Positions 18,020 to 28,607 are shown, counted from the stretch's first letter. The stretch is 64,000 nucleotides of DNA from Jutongia hominis (GCF_014384965.1 NZ_JACRSW010000040.1:117820-181819); one strand, 5' to 3'. The notes: a model not told the origin generated them from the sequence alone. Program-made: numbers and translations.

Positions 18020-18810
18020 AATTAGTCAATATCCATAAAACTTTTAATCTTGGAACGATCAATGAAAAGAAAGCACTGAATGGTGTAAATCTACGATTAG
18101 ATGAAGGTGATTTCGTAACAGTGATCGGTGGCAATGGTGCCGGTAAATCAACCGTTCTGAATGCGATCGCAGGTGTCTGGCCGATCGACACCGGAAATAT
18201 CATTATTGACGGACAGGACGTAACAGGTCTTCCGGAGCATAAAAGAGCAGCTTTCTTAGGACGTGTTTTTCAAGATCCAATGAATGGTACGACAGCAACA
18301 ATGGAGATTGAAGAAAATCTTGCATTGGCTGCCAGACGTGGAAAAAGACGTGGATTAAGCTGGGGTATCACAAAGAAAGAAAAAGAAGAATACAGAGAGT
18401 TATTAAAGATGTTAGATCTCGGACTTGAAGATCGCATGACATCCAAAGTCGGTCTTTTGTCAGGTGGCCAAAGACAGGCATTGACTCTTTTGATGGCAAC
18501 CTTAAAGAAACCAAAGCTTCTTTTGCTCGATGAGCATACAGCTGCTCTTGATCCTAAGACAGCCGCCAAAGTGCTTGCATTATCCGATAAGATGATTGAA
18601 GAAAACAATCTGACAGCAATGATGGTTACACATAATATGCGTGATGCGATCGTGCATGGCAATCGGCTGATCATGATGAATGAAGGAAAAGTCATCTTAG
18701 ATATCAAGGGAGAAGAAAAGAAGAAACTGACCGTAGAAGATCTTCTTCATAAGTTTGAAGAGATCAGTGGGGAAGAGTTTGCAAATGATAAGGCACTGCT
18801 CAGTAAATAA
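18013..18810 (+). CDS. ABC transporter ATP-binding protein (partner of the permease)
   Basis: This 265-aa ATPase has Walker A GGNGAGKST (residues 38-46), an LLSGGQRQALTLLMA signature, Walker B LLLLDEHTAALD and the switch His in MVTHNM. It overlaps the permease gene by 7 nt with AAGGGAGG in that gene's end, so both are made together. A bidirectional terminator follows at 18842. Confidence 0.92.
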   Translation: MLELVNIHKTFNLGTINEKKALNGVNLRLDEGDFVTVIGGNGAGKSTVLNAIAGVWPIDTGNIIIDGQDVTGLPEHKRAAFLGRVFQDPMNGTTATMEIEENLALAARRGKRRGLSWGITKKEKEEYRELLKMLDLGLEDRMTSKVGLLSGGQRQALTLLMATLKKPKLLLLDEHTAALDPKTAAKVLALSDKMIEENNLTAMMVTHNMRDAIVHGNRLIMMNEGKVILDIKGEEKKKLTVEDLLHKFEEISGEEFANDKALLSK

Positions 18811-18841
18811 ACTGCGTAGATAGTATATTTTGTGCGACGAT

Positions 18842-18884
18842 AAAAAAGCTCTGCTACATGGATTAGATGTGGCAGAGCTTTTTT
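18842..18884. terminator. Bidirectional terminator
   Basis: AAAAAAGCTCTGCTACAT pairs with ATGTGGCAGAGCTTTTTT with one wobble around a 7-nt loop. T-tracts occur on both strands, so it serves the ABC operon (+) and the uvrA-yfbR operon (-). Confidence 0.92.
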
Positions 18885-18902
18885 GTTTTCCACTTTCGGA
18901 AA

Positions 18903-19490
18903 TTAATTCAACTCATCTAAAGTCAGCTCATAGGCCGGCAGAAATTCTTTTACAAAGATATCGGCTTCTTCACAGTGCAATTCTGTGATCGCTTTTGCAA
19001 TAGTCTGTTTTGCACTTTTAAACTCGGCATTACCTGCTTTTTCCTCCTCAATACATTTAATGTAAGCAGAAAGCTTGTCAGCAGCTTTTACGATAAGCTT
19101 TTCGTATGCATCAAGGCTGCTTTCTGTAAAATAGCTTTCGTAAGAGGTTCGAAGATCGTCCGGCAGCATATTAAGAAGCCGGAAAGCAGCAGTTTTTTCA
19201 ATCTGTTTATAGGCATCCTGAATCGTTGGGTTTTCGTATTTGATCGGTGTAGGCATGTCTCCGGTGATGATCTCGGTACAGTCATGGTAAACACCGAGCA
19301 TGGCGATCCGGTCGGCATTCAGGTCTTTGCTTAGACGGGTGTTGCCAATGAAAGCCAAAGCATGGGAAAGAATGGCTACTTCCAAAGAATGCTCGCTGAT
19401 ATTTTCTTCCTCTGCATTGCGCATCAATGCCCAGCGTTTGATGTATTTCATACGTGCTAACATAGCATAAAATGTATTTTTCTTTTGCAT
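18903..19490 (-). CDS. yfbR: 5'-deoxynucleotidase YfbR
   Basis: This 195-aa HD-domain phosphohydrolase acts on deoxynucleoside 5'-monophosphates. The family pattern is clear: RW.LMRN (18-24), SEHSLEVA (His), YHDCTEIITGDMPTP (HD) and KAADKLSAYIKCIEE. The ATG shares one base with the uvrA stop (TAATG), so it is coupled to UvrA. The pairing fits nucleotide-pool cleanup during repair, which is inference. Confidence 0.92.
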   Translation of the reverse strand: MQKKNTFYAMLARMKYIKRWALMRNAEEENISEHSLEVAILSHALAFIGNTRLSKDLNADRIAMLGVYHDCTEIITGDMPTPIKYENPTIQDAYKQIEKTAAFRLLNMLPDDLRTSYESYFTESSLDAYEKLIVKAADKLSAYIKCIEEEKAGNAEFKSAKQTIAKAITELHCEEADIFVKEFLPAYELTLDELN

Positions 19491-22342
19491 TATTCTTTAT
19501 CCTTTTCTAACATCTTTTTGATATAGGCTCCGGTATAGGACTTCTTGCATTTTGCAACCTGCTCAGGTGTTCCTGTTGCAACAACCGTACCACCACGGCT
19601 TCCGCCTTCCGGTCCGATATCAATGATATAATCCGCTGTTTTGATCACATCAAGATTATGCTCTATCACGACTACGGTATTGCCGCTTTCTGACAGACGG
19701 TGCAAAATCTCGATCAGCTTGTGGACATCGGCAAAATGTAAGCCGGTTGTTGGTTCGTCTAAGATATAGAACGTTTTTCCGGTAGCACGTTTACTTAGTT
19801 CTGTAGCAAGTTTGATACGTTGTGCTTCCCCGCCGGAAAGAGTAGTGGATGGCTGGCCTAACTTGATATAAGAAAGCCCGACATCGTTTAAGGTTTCGAT
19901 CTTACGCCGGATCTTTGGCAATGCATCAAAGAAATGAACCGCTTCGTCAACAGTCATATCCAGTACATCTGCAATCGTCTTTCCTTTGTATTTGACATCC
20001 AATGTATCACGATTGTAGCGTTTACCACCACAGACTTCGCAAGGAATATAAATATCAGGCAGGAAATTCATTTCGATCTTGTTGATACCGTCACCACCAC
20101 AGGCTTCACATCGTCCGCCTTTGGCATTGAAGCTGAAACGTCCTTTTTTATAGCCGCGTGCTTTCGCATCCGGTGTGCTTGCAAAAAGATCACGGATCAG
20201 ATCAAAAACACCGGTATAGGTTGCGGGATTTGAGCGTGGTGTTCGTCCGATCGGAGACTGATCGATCGCAATGACTTTATCAAGCTGTTCTAATCCTTGG
20301 ATTTCTTTATGTTTTCCGGGGATACAGCGTGCACGGTTCAGGTTCTTTGCAAGACTCTTATATAAGATTTCATTGACTAAAGAGCTTTTACCCGAACCGG
20401 ATACACCGGTAACACAGGTCATGACCCCAAGTGGAAATTCGACGTTGATATTCTTTAAATTGTTTTCCTGTGCACCGATCACTTTGATCGAACCGTTCGG
20501 TTTCCTGCGTTTCTTCGGGATCGGAATCTTGATTCTGCCGCTCAGGTATGCGCCTGTGATCGAGTTTTCATTTTGCATGATCTCTTTGGCTGTACCGGTT
20601 GCAACGATCTCACCGCCATGTACACCGGCTCCCGGACCGACATCAACAATATAGTCGGCAGCAAGCATCGTATCTTCATCGTGCTCTACAACGATCAGGG
20701 TATTTCCAAGATCTTTTAGATGGATCAGAGTTCTTAATAATTTATCATTATCTCTCTGGTGTAAACCGATACTTGGTTCATCCAGGATATAAGCAACACC
20801 GACTAAGCCCGAGCCGATCTGCGTCGCAAGACGGATTCTCTGGGCTTCACCACCTGAAAGTGTACCGGCATTACGGGATAATGTCAGATAATCAAGACCG
20901 ACATCCATTAAGAAACCAAGACGTGCATGGATCTCTTTTAGGACAAGTTCTCCGATTGCAAGCTGACGTGGTGTTAATTGTAAATGATCCATAAAATCTG
21001 TCAGATCACCGATCGACATATCGGTCAGCGCACTGATATTCTTATCACCGATCGTAACGGCAAGAGGACCGGGTTTCAAACGCTTTCCTTTGCACGTAGT
21101 ACATGGAATGATCTCCATGAAAGTTTCATATTCTTTTTTTACAGTATCGGATGCTGTTTCGCGATAACGCCGCTCGACATTCTTGATCACACCTTCAAAC
21201 GGGATATCATAAATGCCTGTACCGCGCTGGCCGGTATATTTAACACGGACGGTCTTTCCTTTGGTACCATGCATGATCAGATCTCTTGCTTCTTCGGAAA
21301 GATCCTGATATGGCGTGTTGATATCGAAACCATAATCTCTGGCGATCGCATCAAGGATCGTGCGTCCGTAGCTTGTCTCGGAAGTTGCCGACTGCCAGCC
21401 GGGTACGGCAAGTGCGCCTTCGGGGATGCTCAGAGTCGGATCAGGCACGATCAAGGATTCTGAAAATTCCATACTGTAACCGATACCATGACAAGTTTCA
21501 CAAGCACCGAAAGGATTGTTAAAAGAGAAGTTTCTCGGTTCGAGCTCATCAATGCTGATATTACAATCCGGGCAGGAAAAGCTTTGGCTGAAATGAATCT
21601 GTCCTTTGTTTGGAATATCGACAGTCATTAATCCGTCAGAAAGCTTTAATACACTTTCAATCGAATCAGACAGTCTTTTTTGAATGCCGTCACGGACAAC
21701 CAGACGATCGACCATGATATCAATATTATGCTTTTTATTCTTTTCGAGCTGGATCTCTTCGGAAAGGTCATAAAGATGTCCGTCGATAACAACACGGATA
21801 TAACCGCTTTTACGTGCGGATTCGAGAATCTTGACATGTTCTCCCTTGCGTCCGCGCACGACAGGGGCTAAAAGCTGTAGTCGTGTTCCTTCTTCATAGG
21901 TCATGATTTCATCAACCATCTGGTCAACGGACTGTTTTTTGATCTCTTTTCCACACTTTGGACAATGAGGAATGCCGGCTCTTGCAAAAAGAAGACGGAA
22001 ATAATCATAGATTTCCGTAACGGTTCCGACTGTAGAACGTGGGTTGCGGTTTGTGGATTTCTGATCGATCGAAATAGCCGGCGAAAGCCCTTCAATGCTT
22101 TCTACATTTGGTTTTTCCATACGCCCGAGGAACATGCGAGCGTAAGAAGAGAGTGATTCCATATATCTGCGCTGCCCTTCCGCATAGATCGTATCAAAAG
22201 CAAGTGAAGATTTTCCGGAACCGGAAAGACCGGTAAATACCACAAATTCTTCTCTTGGAATATCAAGAGATACATTTTTTAAATTATGTTCCTGTGCTCC
22301 GCGGATGCGGATATATTTTTTGGCTTCCTGATGTTTTGCCAT
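19490..22342 (-). CDS. uvrA: Excinuclease ABC subunit UvrA
   Basis: This 950-aa damage-recognition ATPase belongs to nucleotide excision repair. It has two ABC ATPase modules: Walker [10 protein letters not shown] near the N-terminus and GVSGSGKSS in the second half, with LSGGEAQRI signatures in both. Zinc modules show CPKC...CPDC and CEACGGDG...CEVCGGKR. Length is normal. An in-frame TTG lies six codons upstream (22360), but CGGAG just before ATG 22342 favours the latter. A LexA-like box and promoter lie about 180-215 bp upstream. Confidence 0.97.
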   Translation of the reverse strand: MAKHQEAKKYIRIRGAQEHNLKNVSLDIPREEFVVFTGLSGSGKSSLAFDTIYAEGQRRYMESLSSYARMFLGRMEKPNVESIEGLSPAISIDQKSTNRNPRSTVGTVTEIYDYFRLLFARAGIPHCPKCGKEIKKQSVDQMVDEIMTYEEGTRLQLLAPVVRGRKGEHVKILESARKSGYIRVVIDGHLYDLSEEIQLEKNKKHNIDIMVDRLVVRDGIQKRLSDSIESVLKLSDGLMTVDIPNKGQIHFSQSFSCPDCNISIDELEPRNFSFNNPFGACETCHGIGYSMEFSESLIVPDPTLSIPEGALAVPGWQSATSETSYGRTILDAIARDYGFDINTPYQDLSEEARDLIMHGTKGKTVRVKYTGQRGTGIYDIPFEGVIKNVERRYRETASDTVKKEYETFMEIIPCTTCKGKRLKPGPLAVTIGDKNISALTDMSIGDLTDFMDHLQLTPRQLAIGELVLKEIHARLGFLMDVGLDYLTLSRNAGTLSGGEAQRIRLATQIGSGLVGVAYILDEPSIGLHQRDNDKLLRTLIHLKDLGNTLIVVEHDEDTMLAADYIVDVGPGAGVHGGEIVATGTAKEIMQNENSITGAYLSGRIKIPIPKKRRKPNGSIKVIGAQENNLKNINVEFPLGVMTCVTGVSGSGKSSLVNEILYKSLAKNLNRARCIPGKHKEIQGLEQLDKVIAIDQSPIGRTPRSNPATYTGVFDLIRDLFASTPDAKARGYKKGRFSFNAKGGRCEACGGDGINKIEMNFLPDIYIPCEVCGGKRYNRDTLDVKYKGKTIADVLDMTVDEAVHFFDALPKIRRKIETLNDVGLSYIKLGQPSTTLSGGEAQRIKLATELSKRATGKTFYILDEPTTGLHFADVHKLIEILHRLSESGNTVVVIEHNLDVIKTADYIIDIGPEGGSRGGTVVATGTPEQVAKCKKSYTGAYIKKMLEKDKE

Positions 22343-22441
22343 TGTATTCTCCGTTTCCAACGATATGATCAGAAAATCTCTTTATGATTCCTACAGGCAG
22401 ATTCTTTTGATCCATATCGTTTTATTATTATTGTTTGCAAA

Positions 22442-22476
22442 TTGTAAAGAAAGATGCTTAAGAGTTTTCTTTACAA
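22442..22476. repeat. Inverted repeat in the uvrA leader
   Basis: TTGTAAAGAAA (22442-22452) pairs with TTTCTTTACAA (22466-22476) around a 13-nt loop. It lies in the transcribed leader of uvrA, between promoter and start. No T-tract is present, and the role is unknown. Confidence 0.5.
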
Positions 22477-22514
22477 CTGATTTATAGTAAAAATCAAAAC
22501 AGGATATGCTAAAG

Positions 22515-22543
22515 ATAGTAGCACGAAATAAAAAAGAAAGCAA
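22515..22543 (-). promoter_or_regulatory. uvrA promoter
   Basis: On the minus strand, TTGCTT (22543-22538), a 17-bp spacer, then TACTAT (22520-22515). The leader to the ATG is about 165 nt. The adjoining LexA-like box touches the -35. Confidence 0.6.
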
Positions 22544-22556
22544 GTACATATGTTCG
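22543..22556 (-). promoter_or_regulatory. LexA (SOS) box upstream of uvrA
   Basis: The minus strand reads CGAACATATGTACT, 12 of 14 matches to the Gram-positive LexA/DinR site CGAACATATGTTCG. It directly abuts the uvrA -35 hexamer. Position and sequence support SOS repression. Confidence 0.6.
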
Positions 22557-22701
22557 GAAAAGATGATGCGTGGCGGACTTTTTTTAAATGTTTTCCGGCA
22601 GGAACATTATGTGGCAGTAAAAAAATATTTTTGATGGAGAATATGCACAATAAAGTGCACATAAAAAAGCAGAAAAAAAGGAATTTAGACGAAAAAAATT
22701 C

Positions 22702-22730
22702 TTGAAGAGGATGTCTGGTTGAAGTATAAT
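22702..22730 (+). promoter_or_regulatory. Promoter of the GGDEF gene
   Basis: TTGAAG (22702-22707), 17-bp spacer, TATAAT (22725-22730), 40 bp before the start codon. Confidence 0.75.
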
Positions 22731-22770
22731 AGCATAAGGAGACTTATTTCGTACAAGGGGGTAAAGAATT

Positions 22771-24690
22771 ATGTTAAAGTCAGGAGCAAAGGTTATTGCT
22801 GTTTGTTCAGCAGGAATTAATTCGGACTATAATGATTCTTTATGGGGTGCCTTTCATTCGTTAGCAAATCTTTTTGATTTTAAAATATTATTTTTTAATT
22901 CATTTAGTGATCTATATTCTTATGAGAAGCATGACATAGGTGAGAGCAACATCTTCCAGCTTATGAATTATGAGATTTTAGATGGTGTCATTATTCTTTC
23001 CGAGACAATTAAATATAAAAAAGTATGTTACGATATTATTGAGAAGGCAAATGCTTACAATATCCCTGTAGTATCAATGGATGCAACATTAGACGGCTGT
23101 TATAGTGTGAATTTTGAATATGCACATGCAATGGAAGAAATTATTGAACATCTGATCAAGGTACATCATTATACAAAGATCAATTTTATCGCGGGCATCA
23201 AAGGTAATCCGTACTCAGAGGAACGTTTGGAAACGTATCGGCGTGTGTTGGAGCGGCATAATATTCCGGTAGAAGAAGAACGTATCGGATATGGTGATTT
23301 CTGGTCACAGCCTACGAAGAAAGTGATCGATCAGTTCATCGCATCGGACCTTCCTTTTCCGGAAGCGATCGTATGTGCAAATGATGGAATGGCGATTGCT
23401 GCATTTAAGTATTTACAGCAGTCAGGATATGAAGTGCCAAAGGATGTTGCACTTACCGGTATGGATGGCATTCGCGAAGCGATGGAGCATGCACCGATGA
23501 TCACAACATCGCATCATGATTATTACAATGCTGTCATTACGGCATTTAAAGTGTTAGAAAGTCTCTTTAAAGGCGAAAGACCACCGAAACAGAGCTGGGT
23601 AAGTTCTAAGGTGCTTCTTGGCGGTACTTGCGGCTGTCAGGAAAGAGAGCACAAATCATACAATACCTTGGCAAGAGAATTGTATGAGCAGATTGACGAT
23701 TATAACCATTTTAATGAGATTCAGGTCGCATTGGCTGCAGATCTGACCGATAATGATTCGTTCTGGGGTGTTTTTGATAACCTTACAAAGTATGCGGATA
23801 ATTTCTGCTCTGATCGTTTTTGGCTGTGTATTGTAGATGATTTTCTTAGTGAAAAAGAAGTTTTGGCAGATATTATAGAAGAATCTTCATTCAAGCGTAT
23901 CGGATATTCAACAAGAATGGATATCATGCTTTCAAGAGAGAACGGAGAATGGCAGGGAATCACGGATTTTGATACATCAGTATTGCTTCCGAAGTTAGAG
24001 GAAGTATTGGAAGAAGAGAATAACGTAATGTTTTTACCGCTGCATGTATTAGAGCAGACGATCGGATATGTTGCACTGGTATTTGATCCCGATATCATGC
24101 GTATGAATTATGCATACCAGTTTTTTATGAATATCAGTAATGCGTTAGAGACAACGAAGACACACCAGCGTCAGCAGGCAATCATCAATAATTTAGAGAT
24201 AAAATATATTCATGATCCAATGACCGGTCTGTTTAACAGAAGAGGCTTTTATCAGAGACTGGAGCCTGTATATAATATATGCGCAAAGGAAAGCTGCAAA
24301 GTATTGGTTATGTCAGTTGATCTGAACGGATTAAAGCAGATCAATGACACATATGGTCATGCAGATGGTGATATTGCGATTACAACAATTGGTAAAGCAT
24401 TATCATATGTAGCAAGTGACAAGCACACCTGTGCACGGTTTGGTGGCGATGAGTTTGTTGTAGCAGGTCCTGTGGAAAACGATGAAGAGGGAGAAGAATT
24501 CTATAAAGAAGTGCTTGCCTATTTGGATCGCTTCAATGAAAAATCCAACCGGCCATACCAAGTAAGTGCAAGTATCGGCTATGTGACCGGAACACCGGAC
24601 AATGGTATCACATTGGATGAATTTATCAAAGCGGCAGATGAAAAAATGTATCAGGAAAAGGTACGTTATCATTCGCGTCAGGGAAGATAA
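22771..24690 (+). CDS. LacI-type sugar-binding domain fused to GGDEF diguanylate cyclase
   Basis: This 639-aa protein has a LacI/periplasmic-binding-protein-like sensor (about 5-290: VIAVCSAGINSDYNDSLWG; DGVIILSE; AIVCANDGMAIAAFKYLQ; DVALTGMDG) without the LacI helix-turn-helix. A middle region follows (about 300-470). The GGDEF domain (about 478-635) has DPMTGLFNRR and intact ARFGGDEF. The RxxD inhibitory site is absent (SDKH at that place). It has no signal peptide or membrane segment, so it should be cytosolic and make c-di-GMP in response to an intracellular ligand, presumably a sugar. AAGGGGGT lies 8 nt before the ATG. Confidence 0.88.
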   Translation: MLKSGAKVIAVCSAGINSDYNDSLWGAFHSLANLFDFKILFFNSFSDLYSYEKHDIGESNIFQLMNYEILDGVIILSETIKYKKVCYDIIEKANAYNIPVVSMDATLDGCYSVNFEYAHAMEEIIEHLIKVHHYTKINFIAGIKGNPYSEERLETYRRVLERHNIPVEEERIGYGDFWSQPTKKVIDQFIASDLPFPEAIVCANDGMAIAAFKYLQQSGYEVPKDVALTGMDGIREAMEHAPMITTSHHDYYNAVITAFKVLESLFKGERPPKQSWVSSKVLLGGTCGCQEREHKSYNTLARELYEQIDDYNHFNEIQVALAADLTDNDSFWGVFDNLTKYADNFCSDRFWLCIVDDFLSEKEVLADIIEESSFKRIGYSTRMDIMLSRENGEWQGITDFDTSVLLPKLEEVLEEENNVMFLPLHVLEQTIGYVALVFDPDIMRMNYAYQFFMNISNALETTKTHQRQQAIINNLEIKYIHDPMTGLFNRRGFYQRLEPVYNICAKESCKVLVMSVDLNGLKQINDTYGHADGDIAITTIGKALSYVASDKHTCARFGGDEFVVAGPVENDEEGEEFYKEVLAYLDRFNEKSNRPYQVSASIGYVTGTPDNGITLDEFIKAADEKMYQEKVRYHSRQGR

Positions 24691-24705
24691 AAGAGTAGAA
24701 AAATG

Positions 24706-24762
24706 AACCGCCCTTATCATGTCAGATGACAGATCTAACAGCGAAAGGACGGTTTCTTTTTT
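24706..24762 (+). terminator. Terminator after the GGDEF gene
   Basis: AACCGCCCTT (24706-24715) pairs with AAGGACGGTT (24745-24754) with one mismatch, followed by TCTTTTTT. Confidence 0.7.
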
Positions 24763-24862
24763 CGGTAAAAAAATAGAAATAAAGCAGATGATCCTGAAAG
24801 ATCAAAATACAGACTTTTGGGTCTGGTCATGAGATGGATCATCATTAGAAATGAGGAAGAAA

Positions 24863-25618
24863 ATGCAGGAAGAATATGAAATTTATGGTGGTTTTGCTTC
24901 TGTTTATGATGAGTTCATGGATAATATTCCCTATGATGCATGGTATGAATATTTGCATGGTTTATTAAAAGAATATGGTATATCGGATGGAATTGTAGTT
25001 GACATAGCCTGTGGAACAGGAGAAATCACCAGACGGCTGTCACAGGATGGCTATGATATGATCGGGATAGATATTTCGAAAGATATGTTAAATATTGCCA
25101 GACAAAAATGTGATCCGGATGTACTTTTACTTTGTCAGGACATGCGGCAGATGGATCTGTACGGAACAGCAAAAGCGATGGTGTGTCTTTGTGATGGAAT
25201 GAATTATCTGTGCAGGAAAGAAGATCTGTTACAGGCATTACAAAGAGTAAGACTTTTCATGGATCATGGCGGGATTTTTATTTTTGATATGAAGACACCG
25301 CATTTTTATCAGGATATCTTAGGAGACCGTACGATCACCGACAATCGGGAAGATGCAAGTTATATCTGGGAAAATTCCTATGATCGGGACACAAGGATCA
25401 ATGAATATCTTTTAACTGTTTATGAGCTGGCAGATGAAGAAAGAGACCTTTTTGTCAGGACAGATGAAGTGCATCGGCAAAAAGCATATATGGAAGAAGA
25501 AGTTAAAAAAGCCATTGAAGAAAGCGGGATGCAATGTATGGCAGTATATAACGCATTTACCAAAGATGCACCGGATAAACAGACACAGAGGATGTATTTC
25601 GTAGTTCGTAAAGAATAG
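24863..25618 (+). CDS. Class I SAM-dependent methyltransferase
   Basis: This 251-aa methyltransferase has SAM motif I VVDIACGTGEITRRL (about 43-57), an acidic motif II GIDISKDML, and the family opener YGGFASVYDEFMDNIPYDAW. The substrate is unknown; relatives are annotated as ubiquinone/menaquinone-type or small-molecule methyltransferases. ATG 24863 is 5 nt after GAGGAAG; ATG 24851 would overlap the ribosome binding site and is less likely. Single gene. Confidence 0.85.
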   Translation: MQEEYEIYGGFASVYDEFMDNIPYDAWYEYLHGLLKEYGISDGIVVDIACGTGEITRRLSQDGYDMIGIDISKDMLNIARQKCDPDVLLLCQDMRQMDLYGTAKAMVCLCDGMNYLCRKEDLLQALQRVRLFMDHGGIFIFDMKTPHFYQDILGDRTITDNREDASYIWENSYDRDTRINEYLLTVYELADEERDLFVRTDEVHRQKAYMEEEVKKAIEESGMQCMAVYNAFTKDAPDKQTQRMYFVVRKE

Positions 25619-25639
25619 ATGGATTATTCAAAGAGAATG

Positions 25640-25760
25640 GTATATACTGCAAAAGAATATAGGAATACGCAAAAGAAAAGATGTATTCTATAAAAGTCAG
25701 ACAGGATAAAAAATACATTCCGTAAAAATCAGGCAGAATACAAAAAGGATGTTATCCTAT
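25640..25760. repeat. Degenerate short tandem repeats
   Basis: Between the methyltransferase and hsp33, segments with the pattern TATTCTATAAAAGTCAGACAGG, and variants such as TACATTCCGTAAAAATCAGG, recur about every 36 bp in diverged form. No gene is seen in this 197-bp spacer. Confidence 0.35.
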
Positions 25761-25815
25761 ATAAAATAGAAAAAGCAGAGAAAAGAAAATAAAAAATAAG
25801 AAATGAGGAATAAAA

Positions 25816-26688
25816 ATGAGCCAGGATTATATTGTAAGAGCAACCGCAGCACAGCAGCAATTACGTGTATTTGCGATCACTTCAAGAGATTTAGTGGAGC
25901 AGGGAAGAAAGATTCATAATACAAGCCCGGTCGCAACAGCGGCACTGGGACGTCTTCTTACGGCAGGTGCGATGATGGGCAGCATGATGAAGGGTAATAA
26001 AGATGTTTTGACACTTCAGATCGAATGCGGTGGTCCGATTGGTGGAGTTACCGTGACAGCGGATGCTAATGCAAATGTAAAAGGTTATGTCAACCAGCCG
26101 AATGTGATCATACCGGCAAATAAGGATGGAAAGTTGGATGTATCCGGTGCGATCGGACCGGGCTTTTTGAATGTGATTCGTGATATCGGTATGAAAGAGC
26201 CTTATAATGGTCAGGTTCATCTCGTTTCGGGAGAGATTGCCGAGGATTTGACATATTATTATGCTACATCTGAACAGATCCCTTCTTCTGTAGGACTGGG
26301 CGTTTTGCTTGACAAAGAAAATTTTGTAAAACAGGCAGGTGGTTTTATTATTCAGGTAATGCCTTTTGCAGAAGATGAAGTCATTGATAAAGTAGAGGAA
26401 TCCTTAAAGCATATTCATTCCGTGACTTCTCTGTTAGAGCAGGGAATGACACCGGAGGATATGCTGCATCATCTTTTAGGTGATCTGGATCTGGAAATCT
26501 TAGACCGCATGCCTGCTCAATATGCATGCAACTGTTCGAAGGAGCGTGTTGCAAAAGCAATTGCAAGTATCGGCAGGGCAGACTTAGAGGATATGATACA
26601 GGCTGGCGAAACGATCGAAACAAATTGTCAGTTTTGTGGTTCCCATTACTACTTCACAACAGAAGAGCTTAAATCATTTTTAAAATAG
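25816..26688 (+). CDS. hslO: Redox-regulated chaperone Hsp33
   Basis: This 290-aa cytosolic holdase is activated by oxidation of a zinc-binding Cys cluster. The C-terminal cluster CNCS (about 238) ... CQFCGSHY (about 275) is intact. The N-terminal domain shows the conserved LLTAGAMMGSMMK and GPIGGVTVTADANANVKGYV. Length is normal. GAGGA precedes the ATG by 6 nt. Confidence 0.96.
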   Translation: MSQDYIVRATAAQQQLRVFAITSRDLVEQGRKIHNTSPVATAALGRLLTAGAMMGSMMKGNKDVLTLQIECGGPIGGVTVTADANANVKGYVNQPNVIIPANKDGKLDVSGAIGPGFLNVIRDIGMKEPYNGQVHLVSGEIAEDLTYYYATSEQIPSSVGLGVLLDKENFVKQAGGFIIQVMPFAEDEVIDKVEESLKHIHSVTSLLEQGMTPEDMLHHLLGDLDLEILDRMPAQYACNCSKERVAKAIASIGRADLEDMIQAGETIETNCQFCGSHYYFTTEELKSFLK

Positions 26689-26774
26689 GAAAAATGGAAA
26701 CAGCAGAGGGATACAGGATAACATACAGGCATTGCATTTTTAGTAAGACAGAACAGATAAGGAGAGTGGAAAGA

Positions 26775-28607
26775 GTGAAACATAAGAAAAAGTTATTTGG
26801 ATTGGGAATTGGTATGGCAGCCGCAATCGCCTTAGGCAGTGCACCGGCAAAACAGGCAAGTGCTGCAGCAGTCGGATATATCAATATTACGAAGATTACA
26901 TATTTGTATAACGGTGCAGGAACCAGTACAGGTGTCGTTGTATCGAATAAGAAGAAAGTACGTCTGACAAATTACAAGAAAGTTTCCGTCATCGGTAAAA
27001 AAGGAGATTGGTATCATATCAAATATACACAGAATAAAGTGGTATATAAAGGATATGCAAAGAAAAATCAAGTCTCCGTACTGAGCGGTCAGGTGAAAAC
27101 TGCCGTATATGGCAGGATTAATGTAAACAGCACGAAGATCTGGAAGAGTGCTGACAGCAGTTCGAAAACATTGCGATCGGGCAAGAAGAACATTACATTA
27201 AAAAGAACGAACAAAGTGCAGATCGTTTCAGAAAAGCTTGTTAAAAATGTAAAGTGGTATAAAGTATCTTTTTCGTTAAGCGGTACAGCTTATAAGGGTT
27301 ACATCAAATCCAAAAATGTCTATCTGCTTGCCGAAAAAGGTCTTCCGGCAATTATGAAAACAACAAAGTCGATTCCGTTATATAAGAAAGCAGGTAAAAA
27401 GACAGTTGTCCGTTCCAAAGGGAAAAAAGTATCCATTCCGAAAAAACTGGAATTAACGATCACAGGCCAGAAACTTGCAGCCGGTAAGAAATATATAGCT
27501 GTCAAGATGGTGTATAACAAAAAGACGGTTAAAGGCTATGTGGCAGATAAAAACATTGCCTTTCAGATTGTTACAGATGAAAATATTGCGACCGCAACCG
27601 ATCTGTCAACGCTTTCTGATCCACAGTTTCGTGCAGCTATGTTAGAAGCAGGTTTTCCGAGCAGTTACATCGGAGCACTTGCACAGCTTCATCAGGCATA
27701 TCCGAAATGGAGCTTTTCACCTTATATTACCGGTTTAGACTGGAATACCGTCATTTCTAAAGAGAGCAAGGTTGGTCTGAATCTGATCAGCAATGCCAAA
27801 TCAGCAGAGTGGAAATCCAAAGCGGCAGGTGCATACAATGCAACGACCGGCAAATATATCCCATTTGATGGAAGTACATGGGTAACGGCATCAGAAGCAG
27901 CTGTAAGATATTATATGGATCCAAGAAATTTCCTGGATGGAAGAGGAATCTTCCAGTTTGAAAGTCTGGCATATAATAAAATATCCCATACACAGTCCGG
28001 TGTCGAAAGCATTTTGAAAAACACACCGATGTATAATAAGACCTTCTCTTATCCGGACGATGTAACGAATACAACAAAAAGCATGAAATATTCGCAGGCA
28101 TTTATGGCAGCAGCTGATACATCCGGTGTAAGTCCATATCATCTTGCATCAAGAGTAAAGCAGGAAGTTGTGATCAGTCCGACGACGATGAGTGATTCTG
28201 TGTCTGGAACCCGTTCAGGTTATACAGGAATCTATAATTTCTATAATATAGGTGCAACGAATACAACATCGGGAAGTGCTGTCAACAATGGTTTGAAATG
28301 GGCAAGTACGGGAACTTCCTATCTGCGTCCATGGAATTCCAGATATCGCTCAATCGTTGGAGGTGCGATCTATATCGGAGAAAAGTATATTAATGTAGGA
28401 CAAAATACTTCTTATCTGCAAAAATTTAATGTAACAGAAAAGAATCGTTATAATCATCAATATATGTCTAATATTGAAGCACCAAATAGCGAAGCGACTA
28501 AGACAGCAAGTGCCTATAGTGCAACATTAAATGAAATGACATTGGTATTCTCTATTCCGGTTTATACGAATATGCCGGAAGAAGTCAGTCCGATTCCAAC
28601 GAAATAA
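26775..28607 (+). CDS. Secreted glucosaminidase with SH3-like repeats
   Basis: This protein of about 610 aa starts at GTG 26775, placed by AAGGAG at 26759-26764; the longer upstream frame lacks a site. A signal peptide comes first (LFGLGIGMAAAIALG...KQASA). Three basic SH3b-like repeats follow (about 35-265), each with a Lys-x-Trp-Tyr-Lys/His-Ile/Val element and a GY[AIV] end. The last 300 residues resemble the LytD-type beta-N-acetylglucosaminidase fold (ASEAAVRYYMDPRNFLD, ASRVKQEV, GIYNFYNIGATN). It is likely a peptidoglycan hydrolase in wall turnover. The catalytic Glu is not fixed from sequence alone. Confidence 0.85.
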   Translation: MKHKKKLFGLGIGMAAAIALGSAPAKQASAAAVGYINITKITYLYNGAGTSTGVVVSNKKKVRLTNYKKVSVIGKKGDWYHIKYTQNKVVYKGYAKKNQVSVLSGQVKTAVYGRINVNSTKIWKSADSSSKTLRSGKKNITLKRTNKVQIVSEKLVKNVKWYKVSFSLSGTAYKGYIKSKNVYLLAEKGLPAIMKTTKSIPLYKKAGKKTVVRSKGKKVSIPKKLELTITGQKLAAGKKYIAVKMVYNKKTVKGYVADKNIAFQIVTDENIATATDLSTLSDPQFRAAMLEAGFPSSYIGALAQLHQAYPKWSFSPYITGLDWNTVISKESKVGLNLISNAKSAEWKSKAAGAYNATTGKYIPFDGSTWVTASEAAVRYYMDPRNFLDGRGIFQFESLAYNKISHTQSGVESILKNTPMYNKTFSYPDDVTNTTKSMKYSQAFMAAADTSGVSPYHLASRVKQEVVISPTTMSDSVSGTRSGYTGIYNFYNIGATNTTSGSAVNNGLKWASTGTSYLRPWNSRYRSIVGGAIYIGEKYINVGQNTSYLQKFNVTEKNRYNHQYMSNIEAPNSEATKTASAYSATLNEMTLVFSIPVYTNMPEEVSPIPTK

